A stretch of 64,000 bases of DNA. Origin: Oenanthe sinensis. Lineage: Eukaryota > Streptophyta > Magnoliopsida > Apiales > Apiaceae. Location of the stretch: positions 31,432,860 through 31,496,859 of the forward strand of contig CM053796.1 in the NCBI GenBank assembly GCA_028671895.1, in the 5' to 3' direction. Below, piece after piece: positions 22,734 through 33,767 of the stretch (the stretch's first letter is position 1; each line of letters begins with the position of its first letter). The position numbers and the translations under genes were made by a program. The notes under the pieces are model-generated. The model was not told the DNA's origin. It ran no database searches and worked only from the letters and a program-made list of their open reading frames with translations.

Positions 22734-23573
22734 GTCAAAATATTGAACACATTCACTAGTAAAATCGAATTTGACCTCCTTAGAAAGAAGGTTGGTTAAA
22801 GGTCTAGCCTTCTTACTAAAATCCTTAATGAAACGTCGATAGAAACCGGCATGTCCTAAAAAGGAGTGAATTTCTTTGACAGATTTTGGTGGAGGGAGAT
22901 TAGCAATAAGGTCGACTTTAGCCTTATCAACTTCGATTCCCTTTTTAGAAATTTTGTGACCAAGAATAATTCATTCCTTAACCATGAAATGACATTTTTC
23001 CCAATTAAGAACAAGGTCGGTTTCCTTACACCTTTTTAAGACTAAGTCGAGATGGTGTAGACACTGGTGAAAAGAAGAACCAAAGATGGAAAAGTCATTT
23101 ATAAAGATTTCTAGAAAGTCTCCTATCATGTCAGAAAAGATTCTTGTCATGCACCTTTGAAAGGTAGAAGGGCCAGTAGTTAGGCCAAAGGCTAACCGAT
23201 GATAAGCGAAGGTTCCGAAAGGGCAAGTGAACGTGGTCTTTTCTTGGTCCTCGGGAGCAATGAGGATTTGGAAATACCCAGAATAACCGTCTAGAAAGCA
23301 ATAGTAAGAATGACCCGCTAACCTTTCTAACATTTGGTTCATGAATGGTAAAGGAAAGTGGTCTTTTCTAGTGGCAGCATTGAACTTCCTAAAATCTATG
23401 CACATTCTCCAACCTGACTGAACATGAGTAGGTACTTGCTCATCATTTTTGTTAGTTACTGTGGTAATACCTGACTTTTTAGGCACTACATGAACGGGAC
23501 TGACCCAAGAACTATCATAAATGGGATAAATTATCCCATTATTGATGCGTTTAAGGATTTTTTTTCTTAACAA
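22734..23573 (-). pseudogene. Athila reverse transcriptase, broken
   Basis: The minus-strand frame includes the RT fingers and palm: IYPIYDSSWVSPVHVVPKKS, then WRMCIDFRKFNAATRKDHFP, LERLAGHSYYCFLDGYSGY and FAYHRLAFGLTTGPSTFQRC, all typical of the Athila lineage. The catalytic box reads IFINDFSIFG, where the first Asp of the usual [YF]xDD box is Asn, which would abolish polymerase activity. A stop lies at about 22968-22970 (after MVKE), and a frame change in an A/T run near 23555-23573 separates RT from protease. Confidence 0.92.
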
Positions 23574-25097
23574 CTTCCATCATGGCAGGGTTCAATCTCC
23601 TTTGAGGTTCTCTAACAGGCTTAGCATCATCAACTAAGTGAATCCTATGTTGGACAATAGCCGGACTAATTCCTTTGATATCTGAGATACTCCACCCTAT
23701 CGCTTCCTTATGTTCTCTAAGTACACTTAAAAGCTCTTTCTCTTGTGACTCGGTCAAATTAGAGGCAATTATAATCGGAAGAGAATTATTAGGTCCTAGA
23801 AAGGCATATTTAAGAGTGTCAGGAAGAGGTTTGAGTTCTAATTCCGACGGGCTTGACTCAACGAGTTCACTAGCTTCGAAACGAGGGCTTGGCATGATCT
23901 CTTGATTAGTTGTGGAAATGGTGGACTCTAACATTTGGTTGACCTCATTTGTGTAATTGGAAATATCCCAATCCTGACCAAAGTGTTTTAAACAAAAGTC
24001 AAAAGCATCACTAGGAGTCATGAGATCTTGATCAACTATTTCATCAATTAAATTGATTCCCATCGGTTGATCAAAATCATCGGATTGTTTTTCAACATGA
24101 AAAATATTTAAGTCTATGGTCATATTCCCAAATGTTAGTTTCATTAATCCATTCCTGCAATTAATCAAGGCATTAGAAGTGGCTAGAAAAGGTCTTTCTA
24201 AAATGATAGGAATTTGGTTCTTAGGGTTCTTGACCGGTTCGATTTCTAAGACCACGAAATCAACATGAAAGACAAAGTCACCTACTCTAATTAACACGTC
24301 TTCAACAACTCCCTTAGGAATTTTTACAAAATGATCCGCTAATTGAAGTGTAACATTTGTCTTTTGAAGTTCTCCTAAACCTAGGGCTTGATAGACAGAA
24401 AATGGAAGAAGGTTCACGCTAGCTCCTAAGTCAAGCAAAGCTTTATCGATGAAGGTATCGCCTAAGACACACGAAATAGTAGGACAATCGGGGTCCTTAT
24501 ATTTTATAGGAATTTGATTTGAAAGGATCGAACTAACGTGTGATGTCAAAAAGGCTTTCTTCGGGACATGATTGGTGCGCTTATGAGTATACAACTCCTT
24601 TAGACACTTAGCATAAGAAGGAATTTGTTGGATGGCATCTAAGAGATGAATGTTTATCTTGACTTGCTTAAAGACTTCTAAAATCTTGTCTAATTGGTCC
24701 GTTTGCTTAGATGAAATGAGTCTTTGGGGATAAGGGGCTTTGGGTTTATAGACTCTTTCACTCAGTTCTTTAGAAGAAGGTTTATTAATCAGTTCACTTG
24801 TGGATCCTTGACTTTTCGAATTCTCAGATTTTTCTCCACTTGGACCCAGAAAAGGATGACTTGGTTCAGGAGTCGATTCCTCATCCTCACGAGACTTATC
24901 ACCCACTTGGTTATCAACTTGTTTGCCAGACCTTAAGGAAATAACTGCATTCACATTGTCATGAGGTCTTTGGTTCATGGGAAACTTAGGATTCACCTCG
25001 GGTTGACTAGGAAACCGATTCTTCTCCCACTCACAAATCGTGCTAGCTAACTGACTCATCTGAACATCTAACTTAGAGATGGCTTGAGAATTAGAAT
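23574..25097 (-). pseudogene. Athila gag C-terminus and protease, broken
   Basis: From MSQLASTICEWEKNR (25059) the minus-strand frame covers a gag-pol linker with ISLRSGKQVDNQ, then a retropepsin-type protease near 24350-24480 (DKALLDLGASVNLLPFSVYQ, where DLGAS replaces the usual DLGAS/DSGAS-type active site). A C-terminal segment leads to HRIHLVDDAKPVREPQRRLN (about 23590-23650), which is the RT lead-in. The frame is open for about 500 codons. It differs from the frame of the upstream gag at about 25098-25120, so a frameshift is present. Confidence 0.85.
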
Positions 25098-26399
25098 TTA
25101 AGATTTTCCTATCTTGGTCATGGTTTGAATGAAAGTTTGTTGGGACTGAGTCAAATTTGTTTGTGATTTCAACAACGCCTCAATACTCTTATCTAAGGAA
25201 CTAAGTCTCTTATCCGAATCATTAAAATCGGGTGGGTTCAAAGGTGTTTGAGTTGAGTTTGGATAAGGACCAAGACTTTGATTTGGGTAAGAGATAGAAT
25301 TGGGATTTTGAAAGTTGGGTTGAGATGGTTGATAGTTTTGACCTTGGTTCCATGAATATTTCGGGCGATTTCTCCACCCGGGGTTGTAAGTTTGTGAAAA
25401 CGGGTCATTTCTAGGTCTTGGTTGGAACATAGCATTCACTTGCTCCAACTCTTGAAAATTTTGAAGTGCTTGATTCGGAGAATTATAGTTCGCACACATA
25501 GACACTTGTGAGGGAGATCCGATGGTTTCTAAAGCTTCGAGTCTTCTAGTGAGAGTAGCTAAAATAGCTTCGGTTGCAATTGAGTTACCAACAGAATGCA
25601 AACCCCTAGATGATGAACTAAGTGACTCATTAGATTTAACAGGCTCCCTAGTGGACTCCCACAACATTGTCTTTTCTGCTAGTTCCTCGAAAAATTCCCA
25701 ACCCTGATCCTCATCTTTTTCCATGAATTTACCTTGACACATAGACTCTAACAAGGCAGTAGTCGGACTATCTAAGGCTTCGTAAACAATCTTACAGAGT
25801 CTCCATTTCTCTATTCCGTGGTAGGGACATTGAGACAGAAGATTTTTAAAATGGTCAAAATATTTCCAAAACGACTCATTTTCTTTTTGATGAAATTGGT
25901 TGATCTCATTTGTGATTTTTGTGGTCTTGTGATTTGGAAAATATTTTTTAAGAAAAATTACCACAAATCCCTCCCACGTTGAAATAGAGTTGACCGGTAT
26001 ACTATACAACCATTTTTTAGCATTTTCTTTTAAAGCGAAGTTGATTAGTCTAAGCCTAATGGAGTCCTCAGTTAATTGTTGGAGTTTTTATAAGGCACAA
26101 ACCTCCTCGAATTCATGAATAAAAAGATATGGATCCTCACCCTCACTCCCGGTAAACTTTGGTAACATGCTAATGTGGTGAGACTTAATCTCGAAATTAT
26201 TACCATTAACCGGTGGTAAGGTAATACACGAGGGTTGGGCAGAACGGGTGGGGTAACAGTGGTCTCTAAGAGAAACAACCATGTTTACTACGGTTTCACT
26301 AACTTCTACGGGTTCAGAATCTGAAGAAGAAGAAGACAACTCAATCGGTCTTACTAATCTAGATGATTCGTTCATAGTCCAAGCAGTTCGCATAAACAC
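25098..26399 (-). pseudogene. Athila gag, broken
   Basis: On the minus strand, MNESSRLVRPIELSSSSSDS (about 26375) opens gag. An in-frame stop at about 26088 follows FIHEFEEVCAL. From there the capsid-like region continues: SIPVNSISTWEGFVVIFLKK, FWKYFDHFKNLLSQCPYHG and LCKIVYEALD, all features of the plant retrotransposon gag domain. A Gln/Asn/Pro-rich tail (25200-25450) and a terminal QTFIQTMTKIG segment follow. The stop and the 3' frameshift make it non-functional. Confidence 0.88.
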
Positions 26400-27299
26400 G
26401 TAGCAAATACGTGCAAGAATTTAAACACTCAAAAGAAAATGTGAAAAATCGAAAGAAAGAAAAAAAAATTCTAAATCTAGGGTTCCCTAAAATTAACTAG
26501 ACCTTGCTCCTAACAACAAGATAATACTAAAACTCACAAAACTAAAAGTATTCGTCCTGATTGGTCAGGTCGGTGCAAGCATTGCCAAGAGGCTAAACAC
26601 CTTCCTAAGACACCAATCCAAATGGCCAGGTAAGCTTTCGCTAGCCTAGACACTAACGAATGAATACTTCGAGATTTGTTCGTTTTAGGTTCTCTTCCTA
26701 GGTGAGCGCGAAATCCTAGGGCTAATGTCTAATTAATTTTATTAAAAAGGCTAGGGTATGCAAGATGAGAGATTAATTGTTGTGGGCTAAAGAAAGAGTG
26801 ATGAATTCTCCCCCCTTATCTTGTGATTGAGTTTTGCCCTTAAAACTTATTTAAATGATGCAACACACAACGAGTTATAAAAAATAATAAACAATTATGG
26901 ATGCTTAAACTACGTGTCCTAATCTAAAGAAAAGAAGGAACTTAACGTACTTCATTACTCCAACAATCACCACAATTTACAAGGTACGAAAAATTAAATA
27001 CAAGAATTTAAATCTAAATGATGTGCTCCTAAATGATTAATGCATGATGCAACAATTATGTATTTAACCAACTAGTTTTTTATTTTTTTTATTTTTTTTA
27101 ATAACTAAGTGATGAAAATACGAAAATAGGAAGATACGGGTTACTGAAAAATGCTTTCCGAAAATTTCTTTGAGTTTTGGAAATTTCTGCGTTCCAACGA
27201 GCTTTTCGAATCTTCAATTTTCTGAAAAACAAACAAACAAAGAGAACAAGTAAAACTAATTCGAAAAATTAAAAATTAAGGTGAGAAAAATAATTATAG
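26400..27299 (-). other. Athila 5' leader
   Basis: No gene. This is the untranslated leader between the primer-binding site and gag on the minus strand. It is AT-rich, with a C-rich patch near 26570-26650. Confidence 0.75.
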
Positions 27300-27317
27300 T
27301 CCCCGGCAGCGGCGCCA
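27300..27317 (-). other. Athila primer-binding site
   Basis: On the minus strand the site reads TGGCGCCGCTGCCGGGGA, a few bases after the LTR end. This form is standard in Athila-type elements and is usually matched to aspartate tRNA; the tRNA match is from memory. Confidence 0.88.
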
Positions 27318-27323
27318 AAAACT

Positions 27324-28604
27324 TGATGTGCTAAAAATATTAAATTTGAAATTATCGCAAGTGCACGATCTCGTTTTAGTATTTTAAGATTCGAACCACA
27401 AGGACTAAATTAATTTCGCGATACTTAAAATTTAACTTAGGCGAATTAGAGAATTCAATTTCAAGGTGAATTTTGTTTATACTAATAAAAGGAAAAAAAC
27501 AAGTAAGCTAGTAAACTATATCTAAAAAAAATTAAAGATCCTATTTTAACACTACTAAAATTATATCCAAAACTAAAAAAAAATAAAATTAAATTACTAA
27601 TGGAGAGAAACTTAAGCTTAAATTATTAAACCCACTAATAAAATTGAACATTAAAAATGAGTTTAATATTAAAAGTGACATTTAAGTAACCTCAAACCAA
27701 AATAACATAAAACACTAGATCCATAAGCTCTAGTCAACAACCAACTAATAAAAGTAGATTTAAATGTTATGTGAATCAAATTCACTAATAGAATTGAAAT
27801 CTAATAGGGGCTCAACCACAAAATATAAAAAAGAAAAGTAGATCTAAAAAGAAAGAAGATAAAATGCAAGTAGAAAGAGAAACTAATATCTACAATCTAG
27901 AATCAAGAACCAACAATAACAAAGTTAAAGATCTAAAATCATTAAACCCACATTTAAAATAGAGATTTAAAGAGGCTCATGACAAGATAATAAAGAGTAA
28001 AATTAAGAAGTAAAGTAGAGAGATGAAGTAAACTAGATCTAGAATATTAATCTAGAAGGACTCCTTTCATTTCCCAAGTATACAATTTGTGGTACTTAGA
28101 AAGATACCATAGCCATAAATTTAAAGAAGATAAGATTGAGACTAGCATAAAAGAAACTAAGACTTATAAAAGATGAAGATGAAGACTAGTATAAAAGAAA
28201 ATAAAGACTTGCATTAATATGAAAAATGTTTACAATATTTTAGAGAGCTAAAAAATTAGATCTAGAAAATTAAAAGAGAGACTACTACTAAAACTAGGGT
28301 AAACTAAAGATGAGAATACAATGGGAGAAAAGGAGTATTTATAGGACAAAATTAGGGTATTGGGTAAATCCTAACCCTTCATCTCTATCCATCCACTTGT
28401 CCTTTACTTTGGCTCCAAATATAACTTGATGGCTTGATGACTTGGCTCAAACTTTACTTCTTTTCTTTTCTTGCTCTTTTCTCCCTTTTTTCTTCTTTTC
28501 TTCTTATTTAATCAAATATCTACAAAATTATGAAAATGCATCAAATTAACTAATTAAAAATACTAAGGCAAACAATAAATAGGTATAAAAATATGCACTA
28601 ATCA
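27324..28604 (-). repeat. Athila element 5' LTR
   Basis: Starts TGATGTGC, ends TAATCA, and is collinear with 18499-19788. It is slightly shorter because of small indels near the right end. It is the promoter-side LTR for the minus-strand element. Confidence 0.96.
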
Positions 28605-28616
28605 CTGAATAAAGCA

Positions 28617-28631
28617 TAAACCGGGGGAGAT
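28617..28631 (+). other. Element B polypurine tract
   Basis: AAACCGGGGGAGAT directly precedes the 3' LTR TGTTAG. Element C has the matching AATTGGGGGAGAT at 62272-62284. The Athila element separates this tract from the ORF3 of B. Confidence 0.88.
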
Positions 28632-29180
28632 TGTTAGAAATACAAACACTGATGCTATCAGAGATCACCACAAACAGAGTTTACTGAAGATCATACTTTA
28701 AGCTGACGTCATCAGAGTTTAGAAGCTGTCGACAGAGTATACTCAATCAGAGTATACTCAATCAGAGATTATCAACCGACAGAGTTTGTGAGATCAGAGT
28801 TTGACAAGTATGGAAACATACAAATCAGAATTTGATTTGGATAAAGAAAGAAGAATTTAAATACAATTCTATTGCCTTTCTGAAAGTGATCTTTTAGAAG
28901 ATAAAGATGGAAATCGAATAATGATCATTATCTTTTTTGTATTTGGATTTGTAACTGTGTACTATATAAACACAGAATTATGTTTTATATTGTAGAAGCT
29001 ATATCATTCTCATAACCTAGCAGCTCTTAAGAACATTGATTTTCTTGAGATGTTTTGTATTCAATTTATTAAAAGTTAATACAAAACAATATTTCTTCTA
29101 CATACTTGTATTCATAATCGATTGTTTTGATACTATTATATTCAACCCCCTTCTATAATAGTCTATTTATCTAGGCAACA
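28632..29180 (+). repeat. Element B 3' LTR
   Basis: Begins TGTTAGAAAT, ends GGCAACA, 549 bp. It is clearly related to the LTRs of element C (shared blocks around CATAACCTAGCAGCTCTT and near the C-rich end) but more diverged than the two C LTRs are from each other. It contains a perfect bZIP palindrome TGACGTCA (28704-28711), several inverted copies of the AAACTCTGA word (as TCAGAGTTT) between about 28670 and 28810, and a TATA box at 28963-28970. There is no matching 5' LTR upstream; the 5' half of the composite belongs to element A. Confidence 0.93.
28963..28970 (+). promoter_or_regulatory. TATA box in element B LTR
   Basis: TATATAAA within ACTATATAAACACAG. The same TATA context occurs in both element C LTRs (about 50889 and 62594). 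Confidence 0.65.
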
Positions 29181-30391
29181 CAAACTCTATTAGATATCTT
29201 AGTAATTTATAAACTTAAATTTAAAGATCTATTTTGGAGTTAAATTAAAAAGAAAAATCATAATTATTGTGTTCTTTACACATCATACATTGTTTGGACC
29301 ATATTTTGAGTTTTAGAAGTCAGAATTGGACGATTTACAGCCCACACGAAGCTTACAAAATTATCTTTAATTTTGAGGTGATCCAACATCCAAAATTCAA
29401 CTCGAGCAACCCATAATATAGAAAGAAAAGACAGTTATGAATTTTTATCGGATAATTCTATTCCGTTTAGGAAACCTGTTTATAATTGATTTAACAGATT
29501 AAAATACTTTTTATATTAGATTTATATAGAGACATGTCATATATCACATATTATTATGTATTATTATTAGATTAGAGTAGAGATATTATTAGGGTTTTAC
29601 ATACAGAAAGATGTAGGAAAGCCGTGAATTTTCCTTATAAAAGAGAGTATTAATTTTTTTTATCCAAATCTTTTCTATAAAAATATTTAATATATTATAT
29701 AAGATATAAGAGTAACTTTATACGGAGAATCAGTTACACTTACAGCAGAAATTATTATATTGAGAATTCAGAAACCTTATTAATTCATTGCTTTAGATCA
29801 AATCGAATAAATTAGTTTTTTTAAAAATAATTATTTGAATTCCCCGGCTAAAAGTTACACCTTAGCCTAAGATATTAAATACATATTCTATTTTGTTACT
29901 ATATTATATATAATACTATATCAAAAACACGTTATCACATACTTTGAATCATGATTTTTTATTAATAAAATAATAGAAATTAATAAATATTAATACATTT
30001 TTTAAATTTAATCAATTTATATATGAGAAAAAATATTTGGTTCAATAAAGAACATAACAGGAATCTTATCAAAAATATATTTAAATTTAATATGTATAAT
30101 CTAAAATATATTAAATATTTGTTTGATATATTAAAAAATCATGTTCATAATATTTCCAATCATAAAATTTTACATTTATATGTATTAATAATATAAATTT
30201 ATATTTTGTGCGATATGCATATTTATTTTTAGTATTCTATAATTTTCTTATTTATATTTAATTCGGTTGATGTAAAAATATATAATTTAAATAAGTTAAA
30301 AAACTAATATAATTATAATATATTAAAACTTTTTAAAATTATAAAAATATTAGTAATTTTAAAATAAATAATTTAATTAATAAAACAAAAT
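29181..30391. other. AT-rich intergenic sequence
   Basis: No gene. The part from about 29900 is extremely AT-rich and leads into a Helitron-type 3' end, so it may be the body of a non-autonomous Helitron whose 5' end I could not place. The part before that (29240-29860) holds no recognisable domain. Confidence 0.5.
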
Positions 30392-30420
30392 ATCCGTGCA
30401 TCGCACGGGTTAAAATCTAG
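30392..30420 (+). mobile_element. Helitron-type 3' terminus
   Basis: CCGTGCATCGCACGG forms a 6-bp-stem hairpin, followed about 8 bases later by CTAG and then a T outside. Helitrons end in a short GC-rich hairpin followed by CTRR and insert before T. A close copy of this terminus lies at about 38275-38308. The 5' end of this copy is not resolved. Confidence 0.75.
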
Positions 30421-31036
30421 TATTTTTTTAAAAAACAAATAAAATCATTCATTAAAGCAAATCAACTAATCGGGAACCCTCCCTGGCTACACGACCTGGA
30501 TTAGAACATGACAAGCGCATCATTAACTAAAAAAAGGTAGAATATTTATAATTAATTGATGATGTCACAAAAAAATGTATATTCATCATTGGTTGCAAAT
30601 TTGAAAACAACTATGCATTTATATATGCATATTTGTATTTAAGTATACAATTTCTTAAATATCAATTTTTTTGGAACGGAAGTTCCATGCACAAATCACA
30701 ACTTGCTACTTTCCAAAGGCATCTATGACATCTGGAGACTGGAATGCCTCTGCATACTCCTAGTCCGTAGCTAGGTGAGTCTGTATGGCTCTGGTTGGCT
30801 ACTGGCTGACGATATTTTGGTGAATTATCATCGGCTTATCTATCACAATCGAAGCAAAATTAGTTACTAATGTTTGATCATATACACTTGGTGTCAGACT
30901 TTTGGCATCTTTAATCCTTATACTAACTGAACATCAAGATCTCATAAATTCTAATTTAGGTTATTAGTTTAGTTGAGACCATTGTTCAAAGCGGAGCACA
31001 TTAAAACATATAGATAAACTGTAGTGAGGGACATAC
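30421..31036. other. Downstream flank of P450 copy I
   Basis: No exon here. The stretch 30813-30960 matches 33463-33600, the downstream flank of P450 copy II, in the same order and orientation. In copy I this flank lies next to exon 4, so intron 4 and exon 5 (heme-binding exon) are deleted between about 30960 and 31020. Confidence 0.75.
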
Positions 31037-32562
31037 TACTCTCATCTTGCTAAGCTTTTCGGCATCTGGAATCTGGCCTCCACAAACTTGCAATACCTCA
31101 GCACGTGCACGAGCTTGCCATTCGGGATGCAATGCCAATAACATTTGACCCCAAATTCCAGTGATGCCAGGAACTTCCATTGCCACGATGCAGAGCTCCT
31201 TGCAATTATCAACTATAAAGTGTTGGGGTGTAGATGACCCAAGCTCACCATGCTTAGAACCTTCCACAAGAGTTTGTATCATGCTTTCGCTCCACTGATA
31301 CTACTTTTCTTTGCTATTTCTAGGATAATCCAGTATATCTCCTTCTCAAGTCTCGATAGCACTCTATTTCTCTTGGTGGGAAAAAATCTGAAAAGAAGAA
31401 AGTCCAGACGTTTATATATCTAAAACCCTCCAAAAGATGTTCTGGCATGAATTTACAACATTATCATTGGGATATTTTATATTATATGGAGGACCTCACC
31501 TATAGAAAGGACGGCCATCGAGTACTGTTGGTGATCCAGAAGCTTCCATGAGATCCCTACACTTGGAAAACAAGCCCTTTGTTGCAACATCATATCTGCC
31601 AAACATGACAGTGGAGAATATACTTGACATAAATTTCTTCACATAATCATCTACTCTTATATCTGCAGTCCCACCCTCATCTTCAACCAGTTTCTCCCAT
31701 GATTTGACTAGTATGTTCCCAGATTCAAGCACTGTGCTATACATGTTCTGTAACAAGTTATCAATACACTCAGGATGCATTTCAAACAAGAATTAGGCTG
31801 CTTTCACTATACTTGCAATCAAAATGTCTTATAAGAAAGAGTACAGCTTGTAACTCTCAAGACTGTTAGTTTAATGTATTAAATTTAATCTAGGCACAGA
31901 AGATCAAGTATACACACCTTAACTTTTTCCATGTAGAGAGTAGGAGCAATGGATTTTCTATGGTGAGCCCAAATCTCCTTGTCGTGAGAACACCTTTGCC
32001 CAATAGAGGGCCCCGGTCCTTCTGCAAGTAAGATGGCTTCCCCAAGTCTAATGATTTGCAAAGACCTATCTCCCTTACCAATTCGCCATCTTCTATATAC
32101 AAAATCTGTACCTTTCCCATAGCAAAAGTGAATTTTTTTTCCTGCAATTGATATTAAAGTTACATCTAAAAAATCATAGGTGGAAAAAGTACTAGAATTC
32201 TAGCAGCAAACTTGTATTTAATAAAGAATGTTTGTATTGAAGTATAAAAATGCATAAAAGCATACCAAATTGCTTGGTCCACTGACTGATATGTGGAAGA
32301 AGTATAGAGCGACAGTCAAGTGACAGGGGCTTGTTCAAATTGTAAGTTGAAGCATCTTCTGCCAACACCTTAGACTTGATTTTTTGTATAACAGGAATGT
32401 TTCCTAGAACAAAACTAGGCGTAGGACCATCAATTCCTTGCTTTTGAAGCTTGGCTCGAAGGATTTTAGCTTTCAGGCAAAAATCATAAAAAGCATACAT
32501 TATTAAGAAAACAATAAGAAAATAAATATATGGAAAGCATAAGGAAGCAAAGTTATCGCCAT
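31037..32562 (-). pseudogene. CYP714-like cytochrome P450 copy I, pseudogene lacking exon 5
   Basis: Four exons align with the intact copy II: exon 1 32266-32562, exon 2 31918-32141, exon 3 31500-31747 and exon 4 31037-31387, all with matching GT/AG borders. Exon 1 is one base shorter than in copy II and is out of frame near its start. Exon 2 has an extra A in its first A-run and lacks about four bases near LTTR, which destroys the W-x-x-x-R region. Exon 4 is one base short. Exon 5, which should hold ExxR, PERF and the heme cysteine, is absent. The I-helix reads AMEVPGITG, the same unusual form as in copy II. This is a tandem duplicate of copy II that has died. Confidence 0.92.
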
Positions 32563-33767
32563 TGTTCTTTTCTGGCAGTCTTGATTGTGCTAAACAGTAC
32601 TCCAATATATACCTTTACAGCAGAGTAAAACTAAGAGTTTAGATAACTCAATTTTTAGTCATCAAGTATAGCGTTACATGTGATATGACTATGCTTATTG
32701 TTTTGCATATGAAGGAAGATCAGATAAAAATACTAGAGCAGTATAAGGTATTCCCCTCAAACACTATATAGCTTAAATGACTTAACGTAGAAACCCAATG
32801 AGAACAAGCGAATAATTACTATTTATAGATACAGGAATTAGGATTGTCTTCTCTTAAGAATAGTCGATCATAGAAATATAAATACACAAACATTTGGTGT
32901 TTTAACGGACTTGTTCTCTCAACCTCCTACTATCAAGAGAAGGGGGCATCCACCACACTAATGCCTAATTTATAGTTATAAATTTTACTGGCAAATTGTT
33001 AGAATAATATATTAAGGTTTTAGAAGACCGACTTACCAGCAGCATATGTTATTCTAACACAAACCATAACCTTCATTTGGTATTCTACCTCTGGAGAGAT
33101 TGTGTTAACACTATGATAAGAGGAGTCCAGTTATCAGATAAATTAAATTCGTCTAAAGATTTAATAAAAAAATATATTTAGACTTATCAAATCAAAATTC
33201 TAAATTATGTCATTTATTTCTTATCATGGCTAGAGAAAGATGTGTATATAGGTACTCTCGTACATGTCGTAGACTCTTTCTTGTAAATTTTGGTAGCTGC
33301 TAACCAACTTTATGTGTAGACAATAGATAGGTAGCATTAGATAAGTTTGTGAAAATTCAATACCTGGTATTGGCAGCTACCTGTTTTACAAGTTAGTGCT
33401 ATATGCTTCTTAGCAATAGTTTTCAGATATCAGATATGAATACACAATATTTGCACAAGGATATTTTGGTGATTATCATTGGCTCATCTATTACAGTCTA
33501 AACAAGATTAGTTACTAATATTTGATCATACATGCTTGGTGTATAACTTTTGGCATCTCAATCAAGCAAACTCGCAACACTAATTGATCCCACTATTACA
33601 GTGAAACTAGCAAGAATGACTTCCTTAGACCACTTTATTTTCATATTCAGTACATCTAAACTCTTATTATTTTGGACCATGTCATACATAGAAATTACAT
33701 ATATACTTCTGGAATAGGTGATGTATATAGTTGTGGCACACGAGGGTTGGACTCTTTCCTTGCAAAA
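32563..33767. other. Intergenic region between P450 copies I and II
   Basis: No gene. Sequences just upstream of copy I (about 32640-33300) match those upstream of copy II (about 36110-36670) in order, for example the GATAAGAGGAGTCCAGTT block at 33117 and 36505. This shows that the duplication unit included the promoter region. The part 33463-33600 is the 3' flank of copy II. Confidence 0.7.

Larger units (their letters stand above)
18499..28604 (-). mobile_element. Athila-type Ty3/Gypsy LTR retrotransposon, full length, minus strand
   Basis: A 10,106-bp element with two long terminal repeats (1,290 and 1,281 bp), a 5-bp duplication CTGAA on both sides (18494-18498 and 28605-28609), a primer-binding site (27300-27317) and a polypurine tract (19789-19803), all consistent with minus-strand orientation. 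It sits just downstream of ORF3 in element B, between that stop and B's own polypurine tract, so it is younger than B. Gag-pol order is gag, protease, RT, RNase H, integrase. No env-like ORF is visible after integrase. All genes are broken. Confidence 0.96.

Noticed and set aside
21567..25707. Plus-strand open frames across the Athila element
   Set aside because: They oppose clear minus-strand gag-pol domains and have no recognisable motifs.
29181..29250. Target duplication after the element B LTR matching the sequence before element A
   Set aside because: No matching 5-bp pair could be named, because the left end of element A is unresolved.
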